Positions 11,025 to 19,107 of a DNA stretch of 64,000 nt are shown here, piece after piece (the first letter of the stretch is position 1; every line of letters starts with the position of its first letter). The translations under genes and the position numbers were made by a program. Below the pieces are notes generated by a model that was given only the letters and a program-made list of their open reading frames with translations, was not told the DNA's origin and did no database searches. The stretch is from Hyalangium ruber (lineage in GTDB: Bacteria; Myxococcota; Myxococcia; Myxococcales; Myxococcaceae): contig NZ_JAXIVS010000006.1 of the NCBI RefSeq assembly GCF_034259325.1, positions 124,001 through 188,000 on the forward strand, in the 5' to 3' direction.

Positions 11025-13961
11025 CTAACGGTGGGAATCGACGGTCAGGCCCATCTCGCGCAGCTCCGTATGGAGCTTCAAGCGGGCCTGCGCCCAGGGC
11101 AGGGCTTCCACGCGGTAGCCCGACAGGGCCTCGAGGATCTGCTGGCGGTAGCTGGCGTTGCCTGGGTCGGCGATGACGACCACGCCGCGATCGCCATACG
11201 AGCGGATGAGCCGGCCGACGCCCTGGCGCAGGAGCAGCAGTGCCCGGGGGAGTCGGTAATGGATGAAGCCCAGGTATTCGCTGCCGCCCCGCGCCAGGTG
11301 CTCCTCGCGGGCGGCCACGAGCGGCCGGGAGGGCGGCTCCAGCGGAAGCTTGTCGATGAAGACGCACCCCACGCCGCGCCCGGGGATGTCCACGCCCTGC
11401 CAGAAGCTCTTGGTGCCCAGCAGCACCGTGCCCGCGTCCCGCTCCTGCCGGGCCGCCAGCGAGCGACCGTGTCCGCGCGTCTGGCGCATCACCTCGATGC
11501 CCAGGGGCTCCAGCCGCGTCTGCACCTCGCGGCCCACGCGCTCCATCCGCCGCGTGGAGGCGAAGAGCCCCAGCACCCGGCCGCCCATTACCTGCGCCAG
11601 CCCTGAGATGCGCATCGACGCCCACTCCACGAAGGGCTCCTCGTGGGCACGGGGTGCGTCCGTCACCAGCACCACCAGCGCCTGCTCGCGCAGCTTGAAC
11701 GGGGAGGGCGCTCGCATCAGCCGAGGCGCCGGCGTCTCGCCCCTTCCGAGCAACCCCAGTCGCTTCAAGACGAACGGGCTCTCGGGCCCCGTGCTCAGCG
11801 TCGCGGAGGTGAGCACCAGGGACCGCTTCTGGGCCGCGAAGTCCTTCGACACGTAGGCGGACACGTCGATCGGCTGTGCCCCCACGCTCCAGCGCTGTCG
11901 CTTGGGCTCGGCCGTGGCCGCGTAGCACCGGCCCTCGGCCGGCTCTCCCGCGAGCTCCTTCGCCAGGCCCGTCAGCTCCGCCAGCTCCGTGGTCGCGCCG
12001 GACAGCTCGCGCTCCAGTGTGGGCTGCCGTGCCGCCAGCTCGGGCAGTGCCTCCAATGTCCGCACCGCCAGCAGCTTGTGCAGCTCCTGGAGGGTCTCGT
12101 GTACATCCAGCAGCCCCTCGCGCACGGGCTCCCAGGCCGGGGAGGCCCGCACCGCCGCCGTCACCCGCAGCTCCGGCGCGTATGCCGCCTCGTCCGAGTC
12201 CTCGTGGGGCGTGGCCGCCGGCTCGCACAGCTGGGTAATTCGCTCGCCCAGCCCCCGAGCGGCGGACAGCAGGGCGCCGAGCGCGGACTCCACCTCGTTC
12301 ATCAACACCTTGCTCTCGGCCCGCCGCGTCCCGGCGAGCGCCCGCCGCAGCTCCGCGAAGAGGCCGCGCCGCCCATCCCGCCCGTGCAGCCGCTCGGTGA
12401 GCCGGGCGAAGGCCAGCTCCGACAGCTCCAGCGTGAGCGCCGTGGTGGCCACGTCCTCCACCTCGTGCGCCTCGTCCAGCACCAGGTGGTCCAGCTTCGG
12501 GTAGCGCGCGGGCCACGCGAAGGCCAGGGACTGGTTGATGACGAGCACGTCCGCCGCCTTCGCCTGCGCCACCGCCGAGTGGTAGTAGCAGCGGTTGAAG
12601 TGCGGACAGCGCTCGCCGAGCGTCGTCGCCGCCTCCGAGCGCACCGAAGGCACCAGCGCGCCCAGCACCGGGAAGCGCTCGCGGAACCAGTGGCTCAGCC
12701 GGTCCAGGTCTCCGTCCGGGCCTCTCCTTAGGAAGGCGCGCAGGTACGCGCGGGGCGCCCGGGCCTCGTGCCCCATGCCCGGCTCCACCCGTGTTGCCTC
12801 CAGCGCGCGGCGGCGGCACAGGTAGTTCGTCTGCCCCTTGAGCAGCGCATAGCCGAAGGCGCCGCCCGTGGCGCGGTGCAGCCGGGGCAGGTCCTTCTCG
12901 ATGAGCTGGTCCTGCAGCGTCTTGGTATGGGGCGCCACGCCCACCTTGCGCCCATTGCGCGCGGCGAACAGCGCCGCGGGAGCCAGGTACGCCAGGGACT
13001 TGCCCGTGCCGGTGCTCGCCTCCACCGCGAGCTGTCCCCCGTCCGAGAGCGTGCGCGCCACCGCCTGCGCCATCTCCAACTGGGCCAGGCGGCTGGCAAA
13101 CCCCTCCACCGCCTTCTCCAGCGCGCCTCCGGGCCCCACCAGCGCCGCCACCTCGTTCGCCTTCACCGGCTGCACGGGCGTTCCAGGCTCGGGCTCCGGA
13201 GGCGCCTTGGCCCCCCCGGCGCGCAGGCGCTCGGGACGGCCCGGCAGAAACCCTCCGGTCGTCTCCAGCTTCAGCCCCACCGGAGTCTCCCGGCACGCCT
13301 CCCACAGGCGAGAGAGCATCGCCAGCAGCGGACGCTCCTCCGAGCTCCCCTCCAGCTGCGCCTCTCCGGCCTCCACCTGGGCGAGCCGCAGGGACATGCG
13401 CGGATCCAACGTGGACAGCAGATCCGCGATGTCATCCGCGCGGCCCTCGCGGATGCACCCGTCCAGCGCGTGTACCAGCACCGCATGCGTGGCCAGACAG
13501 TCGGTCACCACGCGGTGTGCGGTGCGCGGCTGGAGCCCCGCCCACCGCAGCATCGCCTCCAGCGAGTGGCTGGACAGCTCCGGGTGCAGGTAGTGCAGCA
13601 GCTCGCACGAGTCGAGCACCGGGGCGCGGATGGGCCCCAGCAGGTCCGGCAGGAAGCCCTTCTCGAACGGCGCGTTGTGCGCCACCACCGTCCAGCCGGC
13701 GAGCGCCTCGCGCAGCTCGCGCAGGTCGCTTCCGAAGCGGGGCTTGCCCGCCAGCATCGTGTCGTCGATGCCCGTCAGCCGTCGGATGGTGATGGGCAGC
13801 GGCCGAGAGGCGGAGTACAGCCGCGCGATGCGGCGCACTTCCTGGCCGTTCTCGAAGAACAGCGCGCCCAGCTCGATGACCTCGTCCACGCGCGGGTCGA
13901 GTCCCGTCGTCTCGAGGTCGAGGAAGACATGCCGGGTGAAGAGTTCCGCCGCGCCGCCCAT
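11025..13961 (-). CDS. dinG: DinG-family helicase with N-terminal DEDDh exonuclease domain
   Basis: 978 residues. The first ~180 form a DnaQ-like 3'-5' exonuclease (FLDLETTGLD, then VVAHNAPFEKGFL). From about 300 on there is a superfamily 2 XPD/DinG helicase: Walker A VEASTGTGKSLAYLAP, DEAH box LVLDEAHEVEDV, and the late motifs GTKSFWQGVDIPG and QGVGRLIRS. This architecture matches the Firmicutes-type DinG, which has an exonuclease domain. In the Fe-S region only three cysteines stand out (NYLCRR, GERCPHFNRC), so the usual 4Fe-4S cluster may be absent or incomplete. Likely role: DNA repair or recombination on 3' or R-loop substrates. Confidence 0.9.
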   Translation of the reverse strand: MGGAAELFTRHVFLDLETTGLDPRVDEVIELGALFFENGQEVRRIARLYSASRPLPITIRRLTGIDDTMLAGKPRFGSDLRELREALAGWTVVAHNAPFEKGFLPDLLGPIRAPVLDSCELLHYLHPELSSHSLEAMLRWAGLQPRTAHRVVTDCLATHAVLVHALDGCIREGRADDIADLLSTLDPRMSLRLAQVEAGEAQLEGSSEERPLLAMLSRLWEACRETPVGLKLETTGGFLPGRPERLRAGGAKAPPEPEPGTPVQPVKANEVAALVGPGGALEKAVEGFASRLAQLEMAQAVARTLSDGGQLAVEASTGTGKSLAYLAPAALFAARNGRKVGVAPHTKTLQDQLIEKDLPRLHRATGGAFGYALLKGQTNYLCRRRALEATRVEPGMGHEARAPRAYLRAFLRRGPDGDLDRLSHWFRERFPVLGALVPSVRSEAATTLGERCPHFNRCYYHSAVAQAKAADVLVINQSLAFAWPARYPKLDHLVLDEAHEVEDVATTALTLELSELAFARLTERLHGRDGRRGLFAELRRALAGTRRAESKVLMNEVESALGALLSAARGLGERITQLCEPAATPHEDSDEAAYAPELRVTAAVRASPAWEPVREGLLDVHETLQELHKLLAVRTLEALPELAARQPTLERELSGATTELAELTGLAKELAGEPAEGRCYAATAEPKRQRWSVGAQPIDVSAYVSKDFAAQKRSLVLTSATLSTGPESPFVLKRLGLLGRGETPAPRLMRAPSPFKLREQALVVLVTDAPRAHEEPFVEWASMRISGLAQVMGGRVLGLFASTRRMERVGREVQTRLEPLGIEVMRQTRGHGRSLAARQERDAGTVLLGTKSFWQGVDIPGRGVGCVFIDKLPLEPPSRPLVAAREEHLARGGSEYLGFIHYRLPRALLLLRQGVGRLIRSYGDRGVVVIADPGNASYRQQILEALSGYRVEALPWAQARLKLHTELREMGLTVDSHR

Positions 13962-14012
13962 GGGTCGGCCCCAGCCTACCCTCCTTCCCGCGTAGGGCGT
14001 AGCGCCCCGGGG

Positions 14013-14426
14013 CTACTCCACCATGAACACGCCGCTGATCATCTGCCCCATGGCGCAGCCGTAGGTAAGCGTTCCCGACTTGTTCGGGGTGAACGCGATT
14101 TCCACGGGCGTGTTGAGGGGCAGCGGGGTGTTGATGTTGTACTCCTTCATCACCAGCTCATTGGCGCACGTCTGGTCCGTCTTGCGCGTCACCACCAGCT
14201 TCACCGGCTCGTCCTTGGTGAGGGTGATGGGGCTCGGCTCGTAGCCCTTCTCCGTGACGCTCAGTGAAATCTCGCGCGGACCCTCGGAGGGCTTGCGAGC
14301 CTGGGTGGCCGCGGGCGCCTGCTCGGGGGGCTTGGATTCCTTCGAGCACCCCTGCTGCGAGGAGAGCACCGCGGCGGAGGCCGCCAGGGCGAGCAGGGGC
14401 TTGATGATCTTGGAGAAGAAGCGCAT
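14013..14426 (-). CDS. Cupredoxin-domain lipoprotein
   Basis: 137 residues. The N-terminal signal ends in a lipobox-like LSSQQGC (Cys 27), followed by a Pro/Ala linker. Residues about 50-137 form a cupredoxin fold (EKGYEPSPITLTKDEPVKL) with candidate copper ligands TCANEL, and CAMGQM near the end (Cys-x-x-x-x-Met). This pattern is typical of small cupredoxins found beside copper-export or cytochrome oxidase genes, but no such genes are next to it here. The gene begins 9 bases after the stop of the upstream Sm-like gene and its Shine-Dalgarno (AGAGGA) lies in that gap, so the two look co-transcribed. Likely copper or electron carrier facing the periplasm. Confidence 0.75.
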   Translation of the reverse strand: MRFFSKIIKPLLALAASAAVLSSQQGCSKESKPPEQAPAATQARKPSEGPREISLSVTEKGYEPSPITLTKDEPVKLVVTRKTDQTCANELVMKEYNINTPLPLNTPVEIAFTPNKSGTLTYGCAMGQMISGVFMVE

Positions 14427-14435
14427 TCGGTCCTC

Positions 14436-15644
14436 TTAGGCGTCGGGAGCCGGCTCCGAGGCGAGGGCCTCGAAGCGCAGGATGGCGTGCAGGGGAACGA
14501 AGACCTCGGTGCCGGGCTCACCCAGCAGCAGGTCGAACCGCCCCGCCTTCAACAGCGGAAGCTTCAGGGTGATGCCGTTGCGCAGCACCAGCTTCACCGG
14601 CTGCCCCACCTGCGGCAGGAAGGGGCGCGGATCCGAGTACGGCCGCTTGTCGGGCTGCCGGGCGACGCTGGCGGGCTTCTGGGTGAGCTTCGCATCGCGC
14701 TCCAGCGTGGGCAGCATCTTGTCCCAGTCGGCCCGGCGCGCCAGCACCACCACCTGGAGCTTCTCCAGCCGGCTGGTGCGCTCGAAGGTGAAGGCGATGG
14801 GCTCCTCGGCGGTGAGCGTGTCCAGCACGGTGCGCTCGGCGAGCACCACCGCCATCTCCGTCTTGGTGGAGATGAGCGTGGCGAGGAAGTCGGCCACCGC
14901 GGCGTTGTCCACCTCGCCGCGGGCCTGCTTGATGGCGGCCTTGCGCTGGGTGCGCTCCTTGCGCGCCATGAACTCCGCCACCGTCATCCCACTCTGGAGC
15001 ACGCCGAAGGCATCCCCGAGCGACAGCCCCGGCGTCTGGCCCATCAGCGCGTACACTTGGTCGAAGCGCTTGGCCTCCTCGGCGTGCAGCTTGCGCCAGA
15101 TGCGGCACTTCATCTTCCCTTCGAGCTCACCCTTGGCGATGCGCGCCGGAACGTGCTCGCGCTGGGCCAGGGCGAGGATCTGCTCGGGCGTCGGCGGCGG
15201 CCGGGGCGTGCTCGAGCGGAAGGGAGGGCGTCCGCCGCCGGGGCGGGGCGCGAAGCCGGAGCCCGGAGGCCCCGAAGGCCGAGGGCCCGAGGAGGGCCGG
15301 GGACCCGAGGCGTACGGTCGAGGCGCGGGCGCCGCGGGCCGAGGTGGCAGCGCGGCGGTGCCCGTCGGGGTGCCAGGGACCGGAGCGCTGGTCACTGGCG
15401 CACTCGGCGCGGGAGCCGCCGGAGTCACGGTGCCAGGAACGGGAGCCGCCGGAGGCGGGGCGCTGGCCGCAGGAGTGGGGGGCGTCGGGGCGCTGGGAGC
15501 GGGTCTGGGCGTAGGTGCCGACGAGGGCCGGGGGGTGGGAGAGGGAGTCGCGGTCGGCGCAGAGGAGGCGCTGCCCGGCGTGGCGGCAGGGCGCCGGATG
15601 ACTTCGACTGCGGGAGCTACCCGCCGTGGCTTCCGATCGTTCAC
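14436..15644 (-). CDS. Proline-rich protein with a C-terminal Hfq/Sm-like domain
   Basis: 402 residues. Residues 1-170 are Pro/Ala/Ser/Thr/Gly-rich and probably disordered. Residues about 175-335 form an unrecognised helical domain rich in Lys and Arg (ARIAKGELEGKMKCRIWRK, FMARKERTQRKAAIKQARGE). The last ~60 residues read VGQPVKLVLRNGITLKLPLL, then FDLLLG and VFVPLHAILRFE. This matches the Hfq pattern of an Sm1 strand pair ('v-L-x-NGi-L-x') and an Sm2 'HAI' strand, which suggests an RNA-binding Sm fold. The family is inferred from motif alone. The start is GTG. It precedes the cupredoxin gene by 9 bases. Probably a cytoplasmic RNA-associated protein; no catalytic motif is seen. Confidence 0.6.
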   Translation of the reverse strand: MNDRKPRRVAPAVEVIRRPAATPGSASSAPTATPSPTPRPSSAPTPRPAPSAPTPPTPAASAPPPAAPVPGTVTPAAPAPSAPVTSAPVPGTPTGTAALPPRPAAPAPRPYASGPRPSSGPRPSGPPGSGFAPRPGGGRPPFRSSTPRPPPTPEQILALAQREHVPARIAKGELEGKMKCRIWRKLHAEEAKRFDQVYALMGQTPGLSLGDAFGVLQSGMTVAEFMARKERTQRKAAIKQARGEVDNAAVADFLATLISTKTEMAVVLAERTVLDTLTAEEPIAFTFERTSRLEKLQVVVLARRADWDKMLPTLERDAKLTQKPASVARQPDKRPYSDPRPFLPQVGQPVKLVLRNGITLKLPLLKAGRFDLLLGEPGTEVFVPLHAILRFEALASEPAPDA

Positions 15645-15664
15645 GGTTTCACGCTACCTGATAG

Positions 15665-15688
15665 CCGGGTGCAAGAGTGAGCACCCGG
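15665..15688 (-). terminator. Intergenic stem-loop, possible terminator
   Basis: CCGGGTGC, an 8-base loop, and GCACCCGG form a perfect 8-bp GC stem between the stop of the lipoprotein gene and the GTG of the Sm-like gene. There is no clear U-tract on the minus strand, so it may act as a pause or processing site rather than a strong terminator. Confidence 0.4.
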
Positions 15689-15691
15689 GCC

Positions 15692-16096
15692 TTACTGCTT
15701 TAAGGAATCTGATAGATCGATCTTCCATCCGGAGGCCTCGCGCACCATCCGGACCTCACGCGCCTGGCCCGAGGAAAGCACGCGCACCGTCGCCGCGTCG
15801 CCCTCCTCACGCACGACCGTGACCTCCGTAACATCCGCCGGGGTGGCGGAATTCACGAAGAACAGCTCGTAGGGCTCGGCCTTCAAGCTCCCTCCCGAGG
15901 CCTCTTTCAATTTCTGGGCCTGGGCATCGATGACGTCGCGGGTGGGTTGGGACAGCGCGGCATAGGCCTTCTTGTAGTCCTGCTTCCGCACGTGGGTGTG
16001 GAAGGCGGTGTAGGCCGCCACGGGCGAGTCGGTGCCACGGCAGCCGACGAAGCCGAGCAGGGCGCACACGAGGAGCAACATCGCGGACAGGCGCAT
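15692..16096 (-). CDS. Lipoprotein with a DUF4878/NTF2-like domain
   Basis: 134 residues from the ATG that begins the signal (MRLSAMLLLVCALLGFVGC, acylated Cys 19); an earlier in-frame start would put 35 odd residues before this signal. The mature part (SPVAAYTAFHTHVRKQDYKKAYAALS... ending VREASGWKIDLSD) has the NTF2-like pattern of DUF4878 lipoproteins: an alpha helix with a 'K-x-x-Y-A-A-L-S' turn and a last strand 'G-W-K-I'. Function is unknown. It lies 47 bases downstream of the diguanylate cyclase gene and upstream of the Sm-like gene. Confidence 0.75.
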   Translation of the reverse strand: MRLSAMLLLVCALLGFVGCRGTDSPVAAYTAFHTHVRKQDYKKAYAALSQPTRDVIDAQAQKLKEASGGSLKAEPYELFFVNSATPADVTEVTVVREEGDAATVRVLSSGQAREVRMVREASGWKIDLSDSLKQ

Positions 16097-16143
16097 GTCG
16101 TACGATCTAGGCCAAAGCCCGTCCGGCGCAAAGCGGCACGATG

Positions 16144-17217
16144 TCATTCTTCGTGCTGGCGAACGCGGTTTCGCCCCGCTCCCTTGGCGGCATAGAGACA
16201 CTCATCGGCCGCGTGCATCAGCTCCTCCATGGTCTGCAGGGAGGGGGAGGGGATGGAGGCCAACCCCAGGGAGGCCGTGCAGCGCACCGGGCGCTTCGTG
16301 CCATCCGAGGCGCGGTGCTCCAACTGCAGCCCTTCGATGGCCTCGCGCACCCGCTCACAGGCCCGCAGCGCGTCCTCCGGGCTCGTCTCCGGCAGCAGGG
16401 CGATGAGCTCTTCGCCGCCGTAGCGCGCCAGCAGATCCACCTCGCGCAGCCGCGCCCGCGTCACCTGGGCCACCGCTCGCAGCACTTCGTCCCCGAAGGG
16501 GTGCCCGTAGGTGTCGTTGACGCGCTTGAAGTAGTCGATGTCCAACATCACCAGCGACAGCGGCGAGCGGTAGCGCCGGGCGCGGGCGAACTCCTCCTGC
16601 AGGCGCTCCTCGAAGTAGCGGCGGTTGGACAGGCCGGTGAGCGGATCGGTGCGGCTGAGCGCCAGCAGCTCCTCGCGCTTGCGGGCCAGCTCCTTGTTGG
16701 CCCGGTCCAGCTCGCGGTTCTTCTCGATGAGCGCGTCCTGCAGCCCCTTGAGCCGCAGCATGGACTTCACCCGCGCGCCCAGCTCCAGCATGTCGAAGGG
16801 CTTGACCAGGTAGTCATCCGCTCCCAGCTCCAGGCCCTCCACCTTGCCGGCCGCCTGGCGCGCCGTCATGAGGATGACGGGGATGAAGCCGAAGCCGCCC
16901 TCGCCCGAGTTCGCCTTGACGATGCGGCACACCTCCACGCCGCCCAGGCCCGGCATCTCCACGTCCATGAGGATGAGATCCGGCCGGTGCTCGCGGATGG
17001 CCGAGAGCGCCTGCGCTCCGTCTCGCGCCTCGCGGAACGTGTAGCCGTGGGGCGCCAGGCCCTGACGCACGTGCTGCACATGCGCCGGGTCGTCATCCAC
17101 CAGCAACACGGTGCGGCCGGCGAACTCCCCGCTGGGCGCGGGACGGCGGTTGCCTTCCGGCATCTTCTTGCTGGTGCTGTCCGGTATCATCTCCACCCCA
17201 GAACCCTCCAGCAGCAC
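16144..17217 (-). CDS. Response regulator with GGDEF (diguanylate cyclase) output
   Basis: 357 residues from a GTG start; an ATG nine codons in (base 17190) is an equal candidate because it follows GGTGG closely. The receiver domain (VLLVDDD, phospho-Asp in LILMDVEMP, Lys in VKPF) is followed by a coiled coil (IEKNRELDRANKELARKREE) and a GGDEF domain from about residue 185 (TDPLTGLSNRR). The active-site loop is RYGGEEL, a functional variant of GGDEF, preceded by REVD five residues before it, which matches the RxxD inhibitory site. This predicts synthesis of cyclic di-GMP from two GTP, with product inhibition, under control of an unknown histidine kinase. No kinase is adjacent. Confidence 0.93.
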   Translation of the reverse strand: MLLEGSGVEMIPDSTSKKMPEGNRRPAPSGEFAGRTVLLVDDDPAHVQHVRQGLAPHGYTFREARDGAQALSAIREHRPDLILMDVEMPGLGGVEVCRIVKANSGEGGFGFIPVILMTARQAAGKVEGLELGADDYLVKPFDMLELGARVKSMLRLKGLQDALIEKNRELDRANKELARKREELLALSRTDPLTGLSNRRYFEERLQEEFARARRYRSPLSLVMLDIDYFKRVNDTYGHPFGDEVLRAVAQVTRARLREVDLLARYGGEELIALLPETSPEDALRACERVREAIEGLQLEHRASDGTKRPVRCTASLGLASIPSPSLQTMEELMHAADECLYAAKGAGRNRVRQHEE

Positions 17218-17278
17218 GGGCGTTCCCGGATTCTCTCCAGGTGGGTGGGGGATGCCAAGTCACTCCCTCGGTATTCTT

Positions 17279-17899
17279 TCAAGCAGGCTTGATGAGCCGG
17301 CCCCGGTAGACGGGCTCGCCGCTCTGGAGGTAGCGCCGCTCTCGCGTCGAGGGCACCTCCTCCGGGTCATACGGGTGGAACACCCCGCGCCCGAGCGGAT
17401 TGACGAAGCCAGCCTCCTCCAGGACGGAGAGCATGCCCACGCCCCGGTCCTCCACGTCCGTGCGCAGATCGAACCGGCCTCCAGGCGCCAATCTGTCCAA
17501 AAGAAGACGGGCGAACTCCGGCTGGATGATGGCGCGTTTGAAGTGGGAGCGCTTCCACCAGGGGTCGGGGAACTGCAGGTGGACGACTGCCAGGGAGCCC
17601 GAGGCGAAGATGCGGGGCACGATGGCGCGCGCATCGGCCTCGATGACGCGCAGGTTCTTCAGGCCCATCTTCTCCCCGCGCGCCTGGGTGTCGCGGGCGT
17701 ACTTCTTGCGCCACTCGAAGCCCACGTAGCGGACCTCGGGGTGGCGTCGGCAGTACTCCAGGGCGTGGCCGCCAGCGCCCGAGCCGATCTCCAGCTCCAG
17801 CGGGCCGGAGAAGCCGAACTCCGCGTCCCAGTCGGGCGGGGCTTCGAGCTTCATGAACTTCAGGCCGACCGGGTCGGGCAACAGGCGGGGACGAGCCAT
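17279..17899 (-). CDS. trmB: tRNA (guanine-N7-)-methyltransferase
   Basis: 206 residues, about the normal length. It places a methyl group on G46 of tRNA using S-adenosylmethionine. The SAM-binding motif ELEIGSGAGGHALEY, the family hallmark FPDPWWKRSHFKRAI and the C-terminal tRNA-contact region (RRYLQSGEPVYRGRLI) are present. The gene is divergent from ribF with 80 bases between the starts. Expressed separately from the neighbouring response-regulator gene, 61 bases away. Confidence 0.95.
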   Translation of the reverse strand: MARPRLLPDPVGLKFMKLEAPPDWDAEFGFSGPLELEIGSGAGGHALEYCRRHPEVRYVGFEWRKKYARDTQARGEKMGLKNLRVIEADARAIVPRIFASGSLAVVHLQFPDPWWKRSHFKRAIIQPEFARLLLDRLAPGGRFDLRTDVEDRGVGMLSVLEEAGFVNPLGRGVFHPYDPEEVPSTRERRYLQSGEPVYRGRLIKPA

Positions 17900-17979
17900 G
17901 GCGTGGGCCGCGCTCTATGCACGAGGGCGCGGGGCTTGAACAAGGCAAAAGCGCGGGGTTGGGGGTATACCGGCGGGCC

Positions 17980-18915
17980 ATGAAGGTCTTCCACGCGGTG
18001 ACGGAGGCAAAAGAGGCGAAGGAGCTGGCCGGCGGAGCGATCGCGCTGGGCAACTTCGACGGAGTCCACCTGGGCCATCAAGCCCTGTTCGCCGAGGCTC
18101 GGCGCCAAGGCGTCACCGCCGCCGCGCTCACCTTCAACCCGCACCCGGGCAAGGTGCTGCAACCGCACCTGGCCCCCAAGCTCATCACCCTGCTGCCGCG
18201 CAAGCTGGAGCTCTTCGAGGCGTGCGGCCTGTCGGTCGCCATCGTCCAGCCCTTCAGCCGCGAGTACGCGCGCACCTCGGCCACCGCCTTCGAGGAGTCG
18301 CTGCTGGACGAGGTGGGCGTGCGGCACGTGGTGGTGGGCAGCGACTTCACCTACGGGGAGAAGCGCAGCGGCACCGTGGAGACGCTGCGCGAGGCCGCCT
18401 CCCGCCGAGGCGCCCAGGTCCACGTGGTGTCCCCGGTCGCCGTCGAGGGCGTGGTGGCCTCCTCCAGTCGCATCCGCGAGTACATCCTCGAGGGCCGGGT
18501 GAGCGCGGCGCACCGGATGCTCGGGCGGCCGTTTGATCTCGACGGCATGGTGGTGGCGGGCGCCGGGCGTGGGCGGGGTATCGGCTTTCCCACGGCCAAC
18601 GTGGACACGCAGAACGAGCTGCGCCCCGCGCCGGGCGTCTACGCCATCCGCGTGCGCCTCAAGGAGGAGCTCGGCGGCTCCTGGCGCCCGGCGGTGGCCA
18701 ACATCGGCGTCAAGCCCACTTTTGGAGGCTCCGAGGTCACCATCGAGGCCCACCTGCTGGACTTCAGCGGAGACCTCTACGGCAAGGAGCTGCGGGTGCA
18801 GTTCCTGGAGCGACTGCGCGCCGAGCAGCGTTTTGGCTCCGTGGCAGAGCTCGTGGGCCAGATCAAGAGGGACGTCGAGGCCGCCCGGCCGGTCATCGCC
18901 CGAGCAGACAGCTGA
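17980..18915 (+). CDS. ribF: Bifunctional riboflavin kinase/FAD synthetase
   Basis: 311 residues, the family size. The N-terminal nucleotidyl-transferase half makes FAD from FMN and ATP: GNFDGVHLGHQAL (HxGH motif) and later the SSSRIREY segment. The C-terminal half is a flavokinase that makes FMN from riboflavin: GRGIGFPTANV, ANIGVKPTF and the last helix with VEAARPVI. The ATG at the MKVFHAV start was chosen because upstream in-frame sequence is not conserved-looking. It is transcribed towards pilB with 192 bases between them and so probably is a single gene. Confidence 0.95.
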   Translation: MKVFHAVTEAKEAKELAGGAIALGNFDGVHLGHQALFAEARRQGVTAAALTFNPHPGKVLQPHLAPKLITLLPRKLELFEACGLSVAIVQPFSREYARTSATAFEESLLDEVGVRHVVVGSDFTYGEKRSGTVETLREAASRRGAQVHVVSPVAVEGVVASSSRIREYILEGRVSAAHRMLGRPFDLDGMVVAGAGRGRGIGFPTANVDTQNELRPAPGVYAIRVRLKEELGGSWRPAVANIGVKPTFGGSEVTIEAHLLDFSGDLYGKELRVQFLERLRAEQRFGSVAELVGQIKRDVEAARPVIARADS

Positions 18916-18972
18916 GAGTTTTTCTGTGTGAGTTCAATGGCTTGCGACTTTTGCAGACGCCCGGCAGTTACC

Positions 18973-19002
18973 TTGACAGGGTACGCGTCCCTTCTCTCTA
19001 AT
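18973..19002 (+). promoter_or_regulatory. Sigma-70-type promoter for the pilB operon
   Basis: A consensus -35 TTGACA (18973-18978) and a -10 TCTAAT (18997-19002) are separated by 18 bases. Both hexamers stand out in this GC-rich sequence, and they lie about 105 bases before pilB. Inference: main promoter of pilB-pilT-pilC-pilS-pilR. Confidence 0.6.
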
Positions 19003-19107
19003 CCATGAGCGGACTCTGCCAACGGGTCCGAATCTCCAACGTGCCCTCGTTCGCGCCCTGCGCCCCGGGGGACCCTGCCCGTTTTTCCTTCCGCTTGAGG
19101 CTCAAGA

